Made by a program: the position numbers and the translations under genes. From assembly GCA_905250125.1 (NCBI GenBank), contig CAJNOL010000444.1:1-64000 (forward strand): a stretch of DNA of 64,000 nt, given 5' to 3'. The notes beneath the pieces are model-generated. The model searched no databases and was not told where the DNA came from. It saw nothing but the letters and a program-made list of their open reading frames with translations. This document shows positions 1 through 14,211 of this stretch, piece after piece. Position 1 is the stretch's first letter. Each line of letters starts with the position of its first letter. This DNA is from Rotaria sordida (taxonomy: Eukaryota > Rotifera > Eurotatoria > Philodinida > Philodinidae).

Positions 1-2090
1 ATTTCCTAGGACAATCAGAAATATTCTACCAATATTATTTAGATTAACTGTAAAGATTTCATATATTATTGTTTCATCTGCAGATGTTACAACTATTACA
101 GGATTTGAGAAATATGTAGTGCTTTACACGTTGAGAAAAAATTCGGTCTCTCTGTTTACTTTATTCAATCTCTTTTCAGTTCTTATCCTTCCTTGTTAGT
201 TTCGCATTCATCAACAAATAAGTTTGTTCTAGAAATTTCTATATTAGTATATTGTGTTCGATGCAAAGTCTAACACCTCGGTTATTCGTATTCAAAGTAT
301 TCGATCTACATTAAAATGAATTCAAAAGAAATCTTCTTGTTCATTGATTTAGAAATATGAAATACGTATTTTTGTTAGCGAAATAATTTTGTCAATTCGA
401 CATACATTCATAGTATTTATCTAATATCCTATTAGAATCAGAAGGAAAAATCGTTCAAAAAAAATATAATGTCGGAAAGATTTATCTTGAGATAGTAACA
501 TCCAGAAATCCTTACCCACCCTCACCTTCAAATTGATCTTGATTGGATCTATTATCTATGTGTTATTGTTTTTTGTAAAAATACTATTTTTGTGGTACTC
601 AAAACACATTTTTTTCCGTCCGACTTCTAAAACGAAACAAATTTATTTGCATTTCAAGTTAAGCGTGACAGCATCGACATTTCTTTATTATTGTGATGGA
701 TAAACAAAGAGATTCACCATCAACAACTGAATAAATTTAAATATGAAAATTTTTTTTCTAACATCACCATCGTCTTCGATAAACAGTTAAGAGATATTAT
801 TTTTTATTTGAAAATATTTATTTTATTATTTGTGTGATAAAAGTATATTCAATAAAGAAGAAGATTGAGAAATAAATCTAAGCATTGTCAATGGTTTATT
901 TTCTTTAGTTTTTTTGATAAACATTTACATATAAATTCTAATGTTTATTCTAATATTCATAAGGATGAGTTCATTTTAATAAATATTTAAATGCATCTTC
1001 TATATGTTTCATTCTGTTATCATCATTTGGTGATCTTATACTCATTATTACTTTAATTATACGATATTTAGATAGAAAATTACTATTTCTAGATATCAAT
1101 AAAAAACCTCTTACATTTACACTGAACTGTCGCTTGTTAGTGTAAGAAAAAAACCGTTATCATTCTCTCAAAACAATGATAACACACATATTTACCTGTT
1201 AGGAATACGACATAAATGTTTGACTATGTTACACATAAGCGAGCAAAGAAGAATTCTAAGGAGCGGTAAAAGCAACGATTCTCTGCATCAAATATCTTGA
1301 TATCATAACTCTAAGTCTTAATAGAAAATCCCAATAAATTCTTAATCACTGTAAAGATTAATGACAATAATGGATAACAAAAAGTATTATTCTAATCATG
1401 AAATATCAATGCATTTAGTACGTCAGAAATCATTTTCATTTAATGCTTAAGCGAAATATTTTACTTGAGACATTTTTGACATGATGTTGATGCAAAAAGT
1501 TCTATGTAAAACCTTTTGCTGCTCACTCATCCCAAAAGGTTTTCGGAAAAATCTTTTAACATCTATTCCTACACAAAAGATTTTGTAGATTAATATAAGG
1601 AACTTTTTCTCTTTTTAGAGGACGCAAAGAATTCTGTAAGAAAAGTACAGAATATTTTATTACATTGGTTGAATACACAATGTTGTGCTAGAAAAATGCC
1701 CAACTTTTCTCTCGTTCCGGCAACTCACACAAATTGTTTATGTAGTGCGAAACTGTATTTTATTCCACTAAATCTACAAAACATTTCCTGTGAAAGATGG
1801 CACATCTATCGAAATTTACTGAATCTAAAAACATTTCGCATTGAAAACTCGAAAAGATTTTTGTTTTGCGAAATTTAAGAAAATTTTGTACGCATACACG
1901 AACTCTTCAAAGATTCGATAATATACTTTTCTTTTCGATTATTGATTTGTCATACGTTCATCGTCTTCATTGTGAAAGGCATACGCCAATACATTGATAG
2001 ACGGTGACAGCAGATGAAAGTTGGTGTGGATGTCGGGATCGGGTTGAGACTGGAAGAAGGACTACACGCATACGCACACCCTTTGCGTGA
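1..2090 (+). repeat. Left arm of ~2 kb inverted repeat
   Basis: Read in reverse complement, this stretch matches 50249-52262 almost base for base. Position 1 pairs with about 52262, the segment near 1140-1320 pairs with about 50870-51060, and the GT-rich tail near 2020-2090 pairs with 50249-50334. Identity by eye is about 90-95%, with small indels and an extra ~170 bp (about 1848-2017) found only here. The repeat probably runs off the left edge of the window. It has many stop codons and no convincing gene. It could be a dispersed element in opposite orientations, or the arm of a larger palindromic rearrangement. Confidence 0.85.
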
Positions 2091-2275
2091 GTTGTCCCAC
2101 TACGACGAGACCATCGTTTGATCATCATCAACGAGGAGACCGTGCGGGTTGTAGAATTGATTGGTGGCATCACCTCTTCCACGGCCTCCAGCAAGAGTCA
2201 CTACATCCTGTGACCATTGGGCATTGACTAGAATATTGAGAATCACTACAATCAACAAAAAAGAAAAGAAATCGT
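2085..2275 (-). pseudogene. NHL-repeat protein fragment (signal peptide plus first repeat)
   Basis: The minus strand encodes a hydrophobic leader ending in VNAQW, followed by DVVTLAGGRGRGDATNQFYN, then PHGLLVDDDQTMV and a stop, then WDNSR. The pattern GG.G.G..TNQ..P.GL.VD.D.T resembles NHL beta-propeller repeats as found in large secreted NHL families. No Met is in frame with the leader; an ATG lies in another frame. A TAG falls inside the first repeat. The homology ends where the telomere-like GT/AC tract begins (2020-2090). I read it as a truncated, dead copy; the family call rests on motif recognition only. Confidence 0.55.
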
Positions 2276-2299
2276 CATTATCGAAGAGATCCCCTCTCT

Positions 2300-4079
2300 C
2301 GCGGAGGAACTATAAAAGCTAGAAATTTTGTGGTGAACGAAAACTACACCTTAGGAACGTTGTAAGGAGGTTTTTTCGAGAAAGAGCAATGCTTATTCGA
2401 TATAAGCATTCGATAAGAAAACATAGGAATCTGATGTTTTTTGTTCGTAATTTTGAATTCAGAATCTTTTGCAGGATGATTATTTATATGAACATCAGAC
2501 AAGAATTTAAGTAATAATACAATGAACTATGTGAGAGTGTGGATGTGAGCGTCTCGATTTTTTCAGAAATATCTTTTCAGAGATTAAAAATTTCGTAAAA
2601 TTGTAATAACTTGGGAAGGATAGTACATAGAGACGAACCCTTAAAGAGCTCCACTAGTCTCGTTGAGGTCTATTTATCGACACAATACCAGTTTGATTGA
2701 CGAGTCATATCTAGGAACTTTCCGTCGTTAGTAAATTTCATTGTAATGATCATTATATCTAAATTCGCCCTTAAAACTAAGTTTGTGGAAATTCGATCAC
2801 AAAATAAGCTAAAATTGAAACGATCATTCTATAAGTATATTTGGTTACATCTTGTCTAATTACATATTTTCGACTTTAAATTATTGTCAATATCTTCTGT
2901 CAACTTCAGTCAAATAATCAATTGAACTAATGTAAAAATAATTTCAGACTCAAAAATTGATACCGATATGTTTCTATCATTGAATTTTTTTCGTATTATT
3001 TCTGTACTATATCTAAATTAATAAAATGAATCAACAAGACAAAACGAAATTCTTTCAATCTTCTATACTTTTCTCTTCAATATAAATCGTTTCATACAAA
3101 AAATAAATATCGAACACTTGTATCGATAATCATTTCAATAGTTCTGATATTTTTTCAATAACCATTTATATGTTTTTTTTTTTAATGAAGAAAAAAAAAT
3201 CAACGAAATAAAATAGCAAGCATAAAGCTGCAAAAACGAGAAACAAACAATAATTTCAGAACAATATCATGGTTTAATAAACTCATAGAATAATGATCCT
3301 GTTTTAAAAGAAGGAAAAAAAAAACAACGAATGTAATTAAAAGAAATAGAAGGGATTATAACTATCAAATGAAGACTTTCACATGCCCATATAATCATTC
3401 TCAGGTTTTTCAATAACACCAGACGAAACATATAACTTGAATATGATAAATGGTCTGTTTTAAAACAAAAACAAAAAAAATCTCCCCGATCAACGAAACA
3501 AAAAAAACAAAAAGAAATAACAATGACAAAGATCGTGCGTATACCAAAAAAGAAAAAGAAAAAAAAACGAACATGTCTAACAGGCCATGGAAATAAAAGA
3601 TCGATAAGTTTTAAACTAATAATTTGTGATCAATGCACAAAAGAGAACAAGACACAAATGATAGTTCACACTAACAAATGGTATATACACTTAATCAGAA
3701 GAGAAGAAAACTAAATAATATTGCATAATGATTACCGAAAGTTTATCCTTACATATTTAGTATTTATGTTTTGTTGTGTTTTGTTTTTTTATAATATCTT
3801 CTTACTTTCTAGTAAACATCCAACTCACAACAAACCCAATAATAATTAAGAAGAATATGTTTATCAATAGGATAGAGAAAAGAAGAAGACGAAAGATTTA
3901 TCAGATAGAAGAATGTGCTAAAGTCAGACAAGTTGAGCAAACAAACACAGACAGTTACATAAATAATGTAAAATAAAGAAAGAAGAACAATAATAACAAC
4001 AACAACAAAAAAAAAAAGAGAAATCACAGTTATTCCACGTGACATTTAAGATAAGACATATTCAATATAGTTTCGTTCC
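2300..4079. other. Gene-free AT-rich spacer
   Basis: The sequence is very AT-rich with poly-A/T runs and many in-frame stops. Short open frames at 3523-3976 are lysine-rich low complexity and have no recognisable domain. The right end is downstream of the vigilin stop codon and should contain its 3' UTR. I see no gene here. Confidence 0.6.
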
Positions 4080-7000
4080 TTATTTATTCCGTTTTGGAGG
4101 ACCCCATATAATTGGTATTGTATTCACTGTTGTTTCATTTATTTCTGATGAATCATCATCAGTTGTTAATGTCAAACCATTTGAAAACGATGGATATTCA
4201 CCTAAATAATATGAAAATTAAATAAAGGTTTTTTGTTTTCTTTATTGGTACTGTTTGATTAATACTTAATGACAAATAATACGAACAAAACTAACGTAAT
4301 GGATATTAAAAAATTTTTGTTTTAAAAAAATAAAGATTTATATTAGATTGTTAATCTTGACATACTCATTCGAAAGTCTAAGTCAATTTCATTTTGATAT
4401 AATACTAACATAATATTGAAGCAAACATTTTCTTAAGTTATAATAATTTTAATATACGTTTTTTTCAATAGAATCCCATGATTGTTTTCAAAATCGATTT
4501 TCGAGTTTAAACTTTACATAAATAAAATTCTTAATGAAATTAGTTTATTTTCAATGTGTCAAATATTCTAGTATCTTTCTCTAAATACAAAAATCGATTT
4601 TGAAGATGATCTACTGTAGTAAATCATAGTATTTTGTTGAATAAAGATATTCTTGAACTTTGTATGATCTATCTTTAGCAAACTATTATCATTCTACGAA
4701 AATTAAAATGAAAAATTTTACCAAAATCTTCTCTACTTGGTGCAAATCGTCCTTGTCTTGATGAATTCTGACGTTCATTTATAAATTTTTCTTGTTGATT
4801 TTCAAAACCATTTTGTTCATTTGATGTCCATGGTGCATTTTTAACTTTAAATGCTGCTTGTTTATTATTATTTTTATTTGATTTATTTATATTTGAATTT
4901 GATGTTGATGATAGATCTTGTTGTTGTTGTTGTTGTTGTTGTTGTTGAATATTTAATAATTGTTGTTGTCCTCTTCCTGTTGTTGATTCATTTTGTATTT
5001 GTTTTTTATATGGTAAATCTTCAAGAAAATCTTCTTCTAATATTAATAAATGATCAATACAAGCATCAATATTTTCTTGATTTGTACCAATAACATGTAC
5101 TTTATCACTTTGATTATTTGTTGGAAATTTAATATCAACATTATAATCTTTTATAATTTGTTGTAATTTTTGTCCACCTGTACCAATAATACGTGCATGT
5201 ATACGATGATCAATATCAATTTCCATTGTTATTGTTGATTCAAAATCTTTTATTAATTTTAATATTTCATCACGACATTGTAAAGTTTTATCTTCATAAC
5301 CAATAATTAAAATTTCAATATCATTTAATAATGAATTATCATTTGTTAATGAAGAATTTTCTAATGATGTTGTTTGTTGTTCATCATTTGATAATATTTG
5401 TATATTAACATCATATTTTTGTTTTAAATTATTAATTGTACGTCGACGATAACCAAGAATTAATGAACGATATTGTGATTTAATTGTAAAACGTAATTCA
5501 TATGAACGTGCTTGTTTATCAGCAAGATATTTTTCATAACGTTGTATTAATTCATTTTTTAAACTTTCAGTTTGTTCTGATTGTCCTTTTAAATGTATTA
5601 AATGTGATGTTGAATTTGCTGATGGAAATGTTATTTGTACATCTGGATATTGTTTTATTAATGTTTGTAATTGATTACCACCTCTACCAAGTAAAATACC
5701 ATGTACTTCATATGGTATATCAACTGTTAATTCAATAGGTATCATTTTTTCTAAAGGAATTATAGCTTTTTCAATATCATCTATACGACCAGTTATACGA
5801 ACAATATCATCATTTGATGAATCTTGTTCATTATTATTACGTGGTGGAAATTTAATTTGAACATTATATTCTTTTTGTATAGGTTGTATATATGAACCAC
5901 CTTGTGCAAGTAAATAACCATGATGACGATGTGGTATTGATATTTCTTTTGTTATTGTATTTTCCCATGTATCAATTAATTCTTCTAAACGTTTTTGTAC
6001 TTGTTCAATAATTTGTTTTGGACCACGTAATAAAATTTGATCGGAATTTTTATTACGTTCAGGAAATTTAATTAATATATCACCATATTGTGTTTGTAAA
6101 TCATTTAATAATTTACGTTTATTTAAAAAAAATCGACTATGCCATTTAGGATCTATTGTTATATATTGATCAACAGAATTTTCTAATGATATATTTAATT
6201 GTTTTATATGTTCATCAAGAAGTTTACGTGCTTTATCAACATCAATACGTTTACCATTTAAACGTATAGGTAAATATTCTTTATTATCATCTACAATAGG
6301 TATATCAATACGAACATCAGGTATTTGTTCACGTAAACGTTGAATATTTGAACCATTTTTACCAATTAATAATGGATATAAACGTTTTGATACTTCAATT
6401 TCAATTGAATATAAATCTTTAATTTTTTGTTGTAAAAATTTTGAACATTTTTCAACATCATCTTTATCACCATGTAATATAACTTTATCACTTTTACCAT
6501 TTGCTTCAGGAAATGTTATTTGTATATTATGAAATTTTGAACGAACTTCTTCTAATTTTTTACCTTTAGCACCAATTATTTGTGGATAATATTGTGGATC
6601 AATACTTACACCAGTTGTACGTTCATTTGACTAGAAAAAAATAAAAATAAAAATTTCATTAAGAAAATCTTTTTGTCTAGAATAATTATGATTAAATATA
6701 GGAAAATTTAAGGAATAAGTCATTGGAATTATTCTAATAGAGAAATCTTCGCTTAGACTTGGATATAGTCAAACAGAATCTAATAGAAATAAGAAAAGTA
6801 TTACCTATCACTCTTTTTTCTATATGTAACACTTACGAAGGAACTATAACCGGATATTACAGCCGTTGTACTCAAATAGAAGAATTTCGACCTGAAATTT
6901 TTGCTCATAGATAGATTGAATGATACTTAGAATATTCTGCCGAAAAGAATGTTTGCCACAACAGTCAACTTTACTTGAAAATTCAATATTCCAATAAAGA

Positions 7001-10000
7001 AACATTCATTAGATTCATCTATAAGCAAATTTTCAGTAACTATTCAAAGATAGGTATGAAAATTCGACGTAACGATCATAATTCGGCTATAAAGGTCTAT
7101 GGAGACAAGCTCTTTTAAACTTCGTCTAGTCCTACCAACGCCTGATTATAGAGTATTACATAACAAAATTTTTTCATATGATTACACTCTTCGAGAAAAA
7201 AATAGGTAAAAACTTCATATTGAGTTATGAGCATTTAATTGACTTTTTGTCCTATGAGCATAATCGAATTTTAAATTGAAAAATTCCCTATAGATACATC
7301 TTATAGTCAAAGAACATTTACATGATAAGGTGATATCTTCATAAAGAACATAAAATGATTTATTTCAATATTGAATGAAAAATTTCTTACCAATTTTTGA
7401 ACTCGTTCAAGTAAAAATTGTCGTGCTTTATCAACACTTTCTTTAGTACCCATTAATTTAACATAACGATTATCTTCAAAAGGAAATTTAATATCACATC
7501 CTGTTTGTTCTTGCATTTCAATTAAACGTATTTGATTTTTTCCAATTAATTGTTTATAATATTGTGGATCAATTTCAATTTCTAAATATGTTGTATTATT
7601 GTTTCGTAAATCATCAATAACTGTTTGAATTTGACTACGAACTAATTCAACTTCTTCGGGTGGTCCTTCTAATGCAATATGATCATCACGAAAAAAAATT
7701 CGAACATCTGGATGAGATTTTTTTATTATATCAAGATTAGCACTACGTTCACCTTTAACAACACTATGCATCCAATGTGGTGCATTAATTTGAACAGCTG
7801 TTAATGCATTTGCCTTTAAATAAAAATTAAGATTTAAAAGAAAAGAAAATTAATTAATTAATCTACCATTTTATAAATCATTGTTATAGCTTCACCAATT
7901 TTTGTTGTTTCACCAAAAACTTGTATTGTTGTTGAATTTTCTTCTTGATTTGGAATACGAACAACAACATTTGTTTTATCAAATATTTCTTTTAAACCAG
8001 CACCTTTTTTACCTAATATAAAACGATGTTGTTCACATGGAATTTCAAGTGGAAATGTCATTATTTTTCCTTCCTAAAATTAAACAAATCCATATATAAA
8101 CAATTGCATTACTTTCACGCAATGATAAACCTCGTGACCATTTGTATTTCATATGTTTTTAATAAAAATTCTACAAGGATTTGAGCTTTTCTTTTTCGGA
8201 AAACTCGTAGTTTTTGAATTTTGATCTGAAATTTTGCGCATATGAAAAATTCAATTAGACAAGTTTTCAACAATTTTGTAATAATCAGACACTTTGATTA
8301 AAAGTTAGCTAAAACTTAATCCTTGGAGTTTATATTTTTATAGTTTAAATAGAAATGAATGGTATATTTGTTACACTAAGTATTCATATGGAGAATACAA
8401 TTTAGTATTCGAATAAAATTAACAAAATAAATCTAATTTTCATTTGTTATCTATTCAGTTTTAAGAAGCTAGTATTTATATCATAATACTTTATTGAACT
8501 GAACTTCATTGTATACCAAGAGAAAGAATTCAGTTCATTGTCTTGGATATGCTTTATATTTGTGTAATGATAGGAAAAAATAATCTAACAAGAAAGCATT
8601 TCCAGACACTCATTTGTTTTTGAATTAGAAAATACGAACAGTTTTACTATTACAGCCATAAGAGTCATCCTATCAGAAAATATCACTATTGTAGTCAATA
8701 TAAATTGAAACGAGCTGAGATTTTCTTTGTTTATAGTAATTTTTAATGTTATTAATTATAACACTTCTTAAAATTACAAGACATCGAGTCGAAACTGTTA
8801 GAATACAGAGTATCAATGTCTTAATATTATTTCAGATATTTGATAAGTGTAATTTGTCATCATAATTTATTTATTTTTTCTTCTATCATGATGTTCGTAG
8901 CAATTGTAAGTTAAATAATACAGAGGTTTTTTAATGTACGAGTATGAAGCGTGGTGAATGACAATAAATGACCCAGATCAGTGCAGATGATTAATGACAT
9001 TGAAAATCATATTAATATTTGTGATGACTCGTTTTTTCCAAGGTCATTTAAGTTCAAACTTTTACACATTATCTACTGCATGAGTACTATTATATACGAA
9101 GAAAATCTCAGTTCGTTTTAATTTATATTGATGACAATAGTGATTTTTTTCTGATAGGATGACTAAAATAGTAAAAAAACATTCGATCTCCGTAAAAACA
9201 AACTAGGAGCACGAAATTTTTTTGATAATAGATATAACTCATCAAGATCTACAATTGTACATCCCTAGATCTTCGATAAAAATATTAAAAAGAAAATATT
9301 TCATTAATTCTTAATGATATTTGTCAATTTGATGTTCTCCGAAACTTTGTTATTTTCTTTTTTTTTTTTTTTGTTGATTCAGATAGATATCGAGGTTTAC
9401 TTCTCTACCATTCGAATGTATGTAAAATCAATATTGTCCCATAAGGAATCAAGGTTATATATCAAATTAAATTCTTTGTCTTTGTCTTTGTTTTTTTTTT
9501 TTGTATTTCTCGAGAGAAACAATTCTCAAGAAGAAGGAAAAAAAAACAAATATTTTTTTTTACCAAATTTTGAAAAAATTGCATAATTCTTCCTTTAGCT
9601 ATTTCAACAGGTTCACGTTCACCACGTATAGTTATTTCATCAGTTTGTTTAATTGGTGGTGGTAAATCAACAGTAACATTATATTGACGTTGTAATTCAT
9701 TAACAAGTTGATAACGTATCCATGGATGATATAAATATGGTATTGATAAACGTTCAAAACCTTTATTTAATTGTATATGATATAATTCAAGTATTTTTTG
9801 TTCACATAATTTAACATTATCTTTTGCACCTGATATAAGTATAGCATTTGATTGACTATCTTGTGGTGGTACAGCTATACGTGTTAATGTTTCTTGTTCT
9901 AAAAGTTTTAATGTTGTACCACGTGGACCAATTATAAAACGATGAAAATCTAATGGTATATTAACAGCTAATTGAATTGGTTTTTGTAATTCACGTAGAA

Positions 10001-10796
10001 TTTGTGCTTGTGCTAAACGTACTTGTTCAGGTCGACCGGTTATAGTGACTATTAATGTTTGATCTTTACAGAAAAATGTTATATTTGTAGCTAATTAACA
10101 AAAAAAAAATTAAATGTTTTATATGAATAAAAAAAAATTTTTGTATTTTTCTTTTTTACATGTTTCTTTTTGAATTCTTATACAAATTTTTTGTAATGGT
10201 GGTCCATTTGTATTGGATAAATTATTAGCACCACTATTACGTATTGATTGATAACCACCACGTCGATTATTATCTGTAACACGTTCTTCGGGAGGAATTT
10301 CAATCTTTAGAAAAAAAAAAAGAAAAATCTCTCATATTTCATAAAAAGATATTTTCTTAGTTTTCTTTAAATTAAAACAAATGTATTTAATTGTTTCATA
10401 TAAATAATTTCACAAAATGATCAATTAGAAATCTTATAGAAAAAAAAAAAAAAAAAAACTTACAATTTTAGTTGTTGCTGATTTTTCATGAATAGCTAAT
10501 TTACGTCGACGATCTTCGTCAATTTTTGATGAATTATATAATGATGTTGTTGTATTACCCATAGGATTTGATCCATTTAATGATGATGAAAATGGTGATG
10601 AAGAAAAAAATGTATTTGAACGATTTATATCCAATTGACCAGTTGAAATTAATAGAGGAAATGCTTCATTATAATCTGGTACATCATCAATATCATTTAT
10701 ATTTGATGTTGTTGTTGATGATGATGCCAAAACAATACCAACTGTATCGGTCAAACCATTTTCTCTTAAATAATTCTCATCCCTTATCGAATCCAT
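4080..10796 (-). CDS. HDLBP: Vigilin, multi-KH-domain RNA-binding protein
   Basis: Vigilin is a cytoplasmic and ER-associated RNA-binding protein built of tandem KH domains; it binds mRNA and tRNA and affects translation. Seven exons fit GT-AG rules with every phase closing: 10796-10464, 10304-10184, 10090-9564, 8073-7867, 7813-7391, 6630-4722 and 4201-4080. The total is 3642 nt, about 1213 residues; human vigilin is about 1268. GXXG-type loops seen in order include IIGPRG, ILGKKG, VVKGER, LIGKNQ, IIGAKG, LIGKNG, LLAQGG, LLGRGG, LGYRRR and IIGTGG, with at least two degenerate units (HPWIRYQLV, HSRFFLNKR). The N-terminal exon is Ser/Thr/Asn-rich and disordered; the C-terminal part carries a poly-Gln run. 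The ATG at 10796 opens the first exon. Two introns exceed 700 bp and the others are about 50-150 bp. The gene diverges from TGFBRAP1. Confidence 0.93.
4918..4947 (-). repeat. CAA triplet tract encoding poly-Gln in vigilin
   Basis: Ten uninterrupted TTG triplets on the plus strand encode ten glutamines in the C-terminal tail of vigilin, after the last clear KH domain. More Gln and Asn surround it. This is a pure CAA microsatellite inside coding sequence and is likely to vary in length. Confidence 0.9.
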
Positions 10797-13700
10797 AATC
10801 AAATAACTACCTAAAATATAAATAAATGAAGAAGAAAACAAAAAAACAATTTTTATACTTTTGTTAATCAAATAGGAAATAAGAAAGAAAAAAACAAAAC
10901 GAGAAATAAAAAAAATACAAAATAAATTTAATAAAAATACAAATAATAAGATACTCAATTTAAAAAACAAATCTCATAAAAATATCTATATTTATTTAGT
11001 AAAGTAAAAGAAAATTTTGTTTTTCTCTTCTTTTTTTTTTGTTTTTTTTTTTAAATATAACGACAAAAACGAATGTATAGAAGGTCGATCGAATGTTAAT
11101 AAAAGAGAATACGAATAATCGACAAAGAAAAAAAAGCCTAAGGAAAGAAAAAATAAGTACTAAAAAACATCTGTTCACAATATGCAAAAGAAATAACAAT
11201 CATCATTATTTTGTTTTTCTTTTTGTACCTTAAAGAGTAGATTTAATAGAAATTATTTTTTTCGCAAAAAAAGGAAATATAAATCATTGATAATCATCAT
11301 CATCTCTTCACAGACTAGTCTCAACTATTTTAAAATTTCATTAAAAAATAGTTACAGTTCATAACAACAAAAAAAAAATCTACAATAACCTTCTAAAACC
11401 CTTTATAGTCATATTCTTAAATCGATCAAGGTTAACAAAACAAAATTCAAAAGAATACTATATGTTATTATCTATAAGTATAGCTTTAAGTATTATGACA
11501 CTAATTTTAATTACTAATATACTACATAATTATATGTCACAGTGACAATAAAATACAGAAAACATGTTTTTGATCAAAACTAATTTTTCTATCATATGTT
11601 ACTCGTCGAATAAATTCTTTTTAAATATGTTTTGTTCGATCGTACAATACTTATGACAGCGAGAAATTTCTCAATTGATACAAATAGAAAAAAAAACTCT
11701 AAATGATATTTTTAAATCTTTTCTCTTATCCGAATTAGCAAAAAAAATTAACTTATAAATAAAAATATCCTAAGATCTATAGCTAAATAATAAATCAAAA
11801 AAAACAAATTTTGCAAACATATAATCTTCATTTTACTTCCTACTCGTCAGAAAATTCTAGAATAATAATATTTCGTAACTTTAATATTTATCTATCGAAC
11901 ATTTATAAAAGGCCTATAGACCATATCCAACATCTATCGTAGGAGTGGGATGAGTCTTCACCTATACCTGTTTGTTTTTTTTTATGAATAGATTTTGTTT
12001 TATTGTCAATATATATTAATCATAATCATAAATAAAATATCTATTTGACCCGACATATGATTATTTTATTTTCTATAGCATATTCGAATATAGAGATATG
12101 TAATCTTCAAAAAATAAAGTAAAGTGTGTATATATCATACACGTCCTAGAATTTCTAGCGAATGACGTCACTGAATTAAAGAAGGAAAAAATGATAAATA
12201 TGATATTAATTGATATATAAAATTTATATTGATTTATTTAAAAATGTTTTGTATTTGTTTTTGAAAATTGTTTTTCAATAATAAACTCTAAATTTCTAAT
12301 GTAAAATGATTAATAAATTATTTAAATTATCTATGCATATTAATAGAAAAGAGGTTTAAAAGAAATGTTTTGATTGGATATTAGAATACCAATAAATAAT
12401 TAAAAGATATATGAAAGCAGATGTAATGATTTTAATTTTGTTTTTTCTTTTTTAGATCTTTGAAAAAGATCGAAATTTATGTAGAATTAAATAATGATAA
12501 GTTTTTGACTAGTGAATCAATAAATAAATATATATATATATTTTTTATTTCATAGGTGAACTTGATTGAAATATTAAAATTTAGTTTTATTCTATTTTGA
12601 AAGATTTACTCGTTTAATACGTTCTTCTATATGCAATCCTATCATATGAAAAAAAAACAAGAAGATTAATCGATTCATTTTTATTGATAATAAAAAAATT
12701 TTAGGCAAATGTATATTAATAACAGAATATAGATAAATGGATAATTAATTTAATAGTTCCGAGGTAAATGATGTACAGTCAGTTCCGATCGCAAAATGGT
12801 GGAAGTAGAGATACAATGTCTGAATTTTCACGTTTCCGATCGGACACGAACATCATAATACTTCTTCCAGGTTTTGACCGGAAACGACATCTATCCCGTA
12901 GCATCCGGTCGAAAAATCATGCAGCCGGATACCAAAATCATTGATTTGAGTTTATTCAGTAATAGAATATTTGTTACATAATAAAGAAATTGTAAAACGA
13001 AACCTATAGAGCGCCTGAAAATATTTTTCCTGAAGGATAGCATTCAGATTTCATAAAATAATAACTGTTATACTAAGTAAAAGGACGTTCAATGTATTGT
13101 AAGTTATGAGTCGAACTAGTAAATCATAAAATGATAATGATCCATAGAATTATGTAAATTTTTGCACGAGTTTGAAGAATATATCTTGGTCAGATAATCA
13201 ACTACAAGAAAAAAACTTCAACATCTTTATCTGCTTGTGTTTTAATATGTTTCGGTATTTTGACTTTAGCATTCTTATGTTTGGTTTCAATCAACAAAGA
13301 GAGTTTAACTATATCTGATAGACGAGAAGTTTTTCTAAGAATCTTATTTTTGTTTCATAGTTGATTGTCTATGAAAGTACTAAGTTATATTCCTGAAATT
13401 CTGTAATTCATAATCATCCTATTTTGCATAAAATTCGTTGTTTATATTGATGAAAATCAAAATATTCTCTTCATTAAAAAAAAAACAATTTTACGCATCC
13501 TGTTTAAAGTCAGATTTTAGTTAACTATAACTATAGATATTTCGAAATGTTATTTGTCTATTCTATTTTCTATTTTTAATTGCATTGGGATCTATTCCCA
13601 ATGGAATTTATAATTATATAACTTCTAAATAAGTTAATTTTTATAAGCATGCACAAATAATTAATAATATAAGGAATTTTTTTTTCTCTGGCATAGCTTT

Positions 13701-14211
13701 TACTTTATAGGAAATCTAAGAGATAATAGAAAAATGTAGTAAACAATTGGATAATAGACGAAAGTTCCTGAATTAACGAGAAAACATATTCAACTGTCGG
13801 ACACTGTTCAACATTTTATTTTGCCTATGAGTAGGACTCAGTGAAACTAAAAGAATCTCTAAGTAGATTCGGGCTCATACACGGTCCAAACGGAGTTATG
13901 ATTATTTTTCTAGATGTTCGACTTTTTGAGTCAGCTATTCATATAAAGCTCAATTATGAGATTTTCATCTGAAATTAGTGCAAATACATGTATTCTTCTT
14001 GAGATATCTCAAGTATCCAATGAATACTTAGATATTACAAGGCAAGCCATAGAACCGAATTGACTTAGACTTTATTAAGCTCGTCATTTTAGAAATGATC
14101 TTAACATCTAAAACTTAAAACTGAGATTTGAATATTAGATTAGTTAATTTAATCTTCTATTGAATGAAAAATTATTCTTTTTTTTCTTTCTAGATTTATT
14201 TATTTTTCAAT
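10797..14211. other. Divergent intergenic region between vigilin and TGFBRAP1
   Basis: About 3.4 kb separates two start codons that point away from each other. It is AT-rich with poly-A/T tracts and should hold the 5' UTRs and promoters of both genes. A TTTCTAG at about 14187-14193, 19 bp before the TGFBRAP1 ATG, could be a 3' splice site for a 5' UTR intron. No open frame here looks like a gene. Confidence 0.55.

Noticed and set aside
3523..3976. Lys/Arg-rich small open frames
   Set aside because: Low-complexity A-rich sequence, no conserved pattern, adjacent to poly-A tracts.
5502..5738. Plus-strand open frame, and a similar one at 4851-5093, opposite vigilin
   Set aside because: They are antisense shadows of AT-rich KH-domain codons; hydrophobic repetitive composition, no domain.
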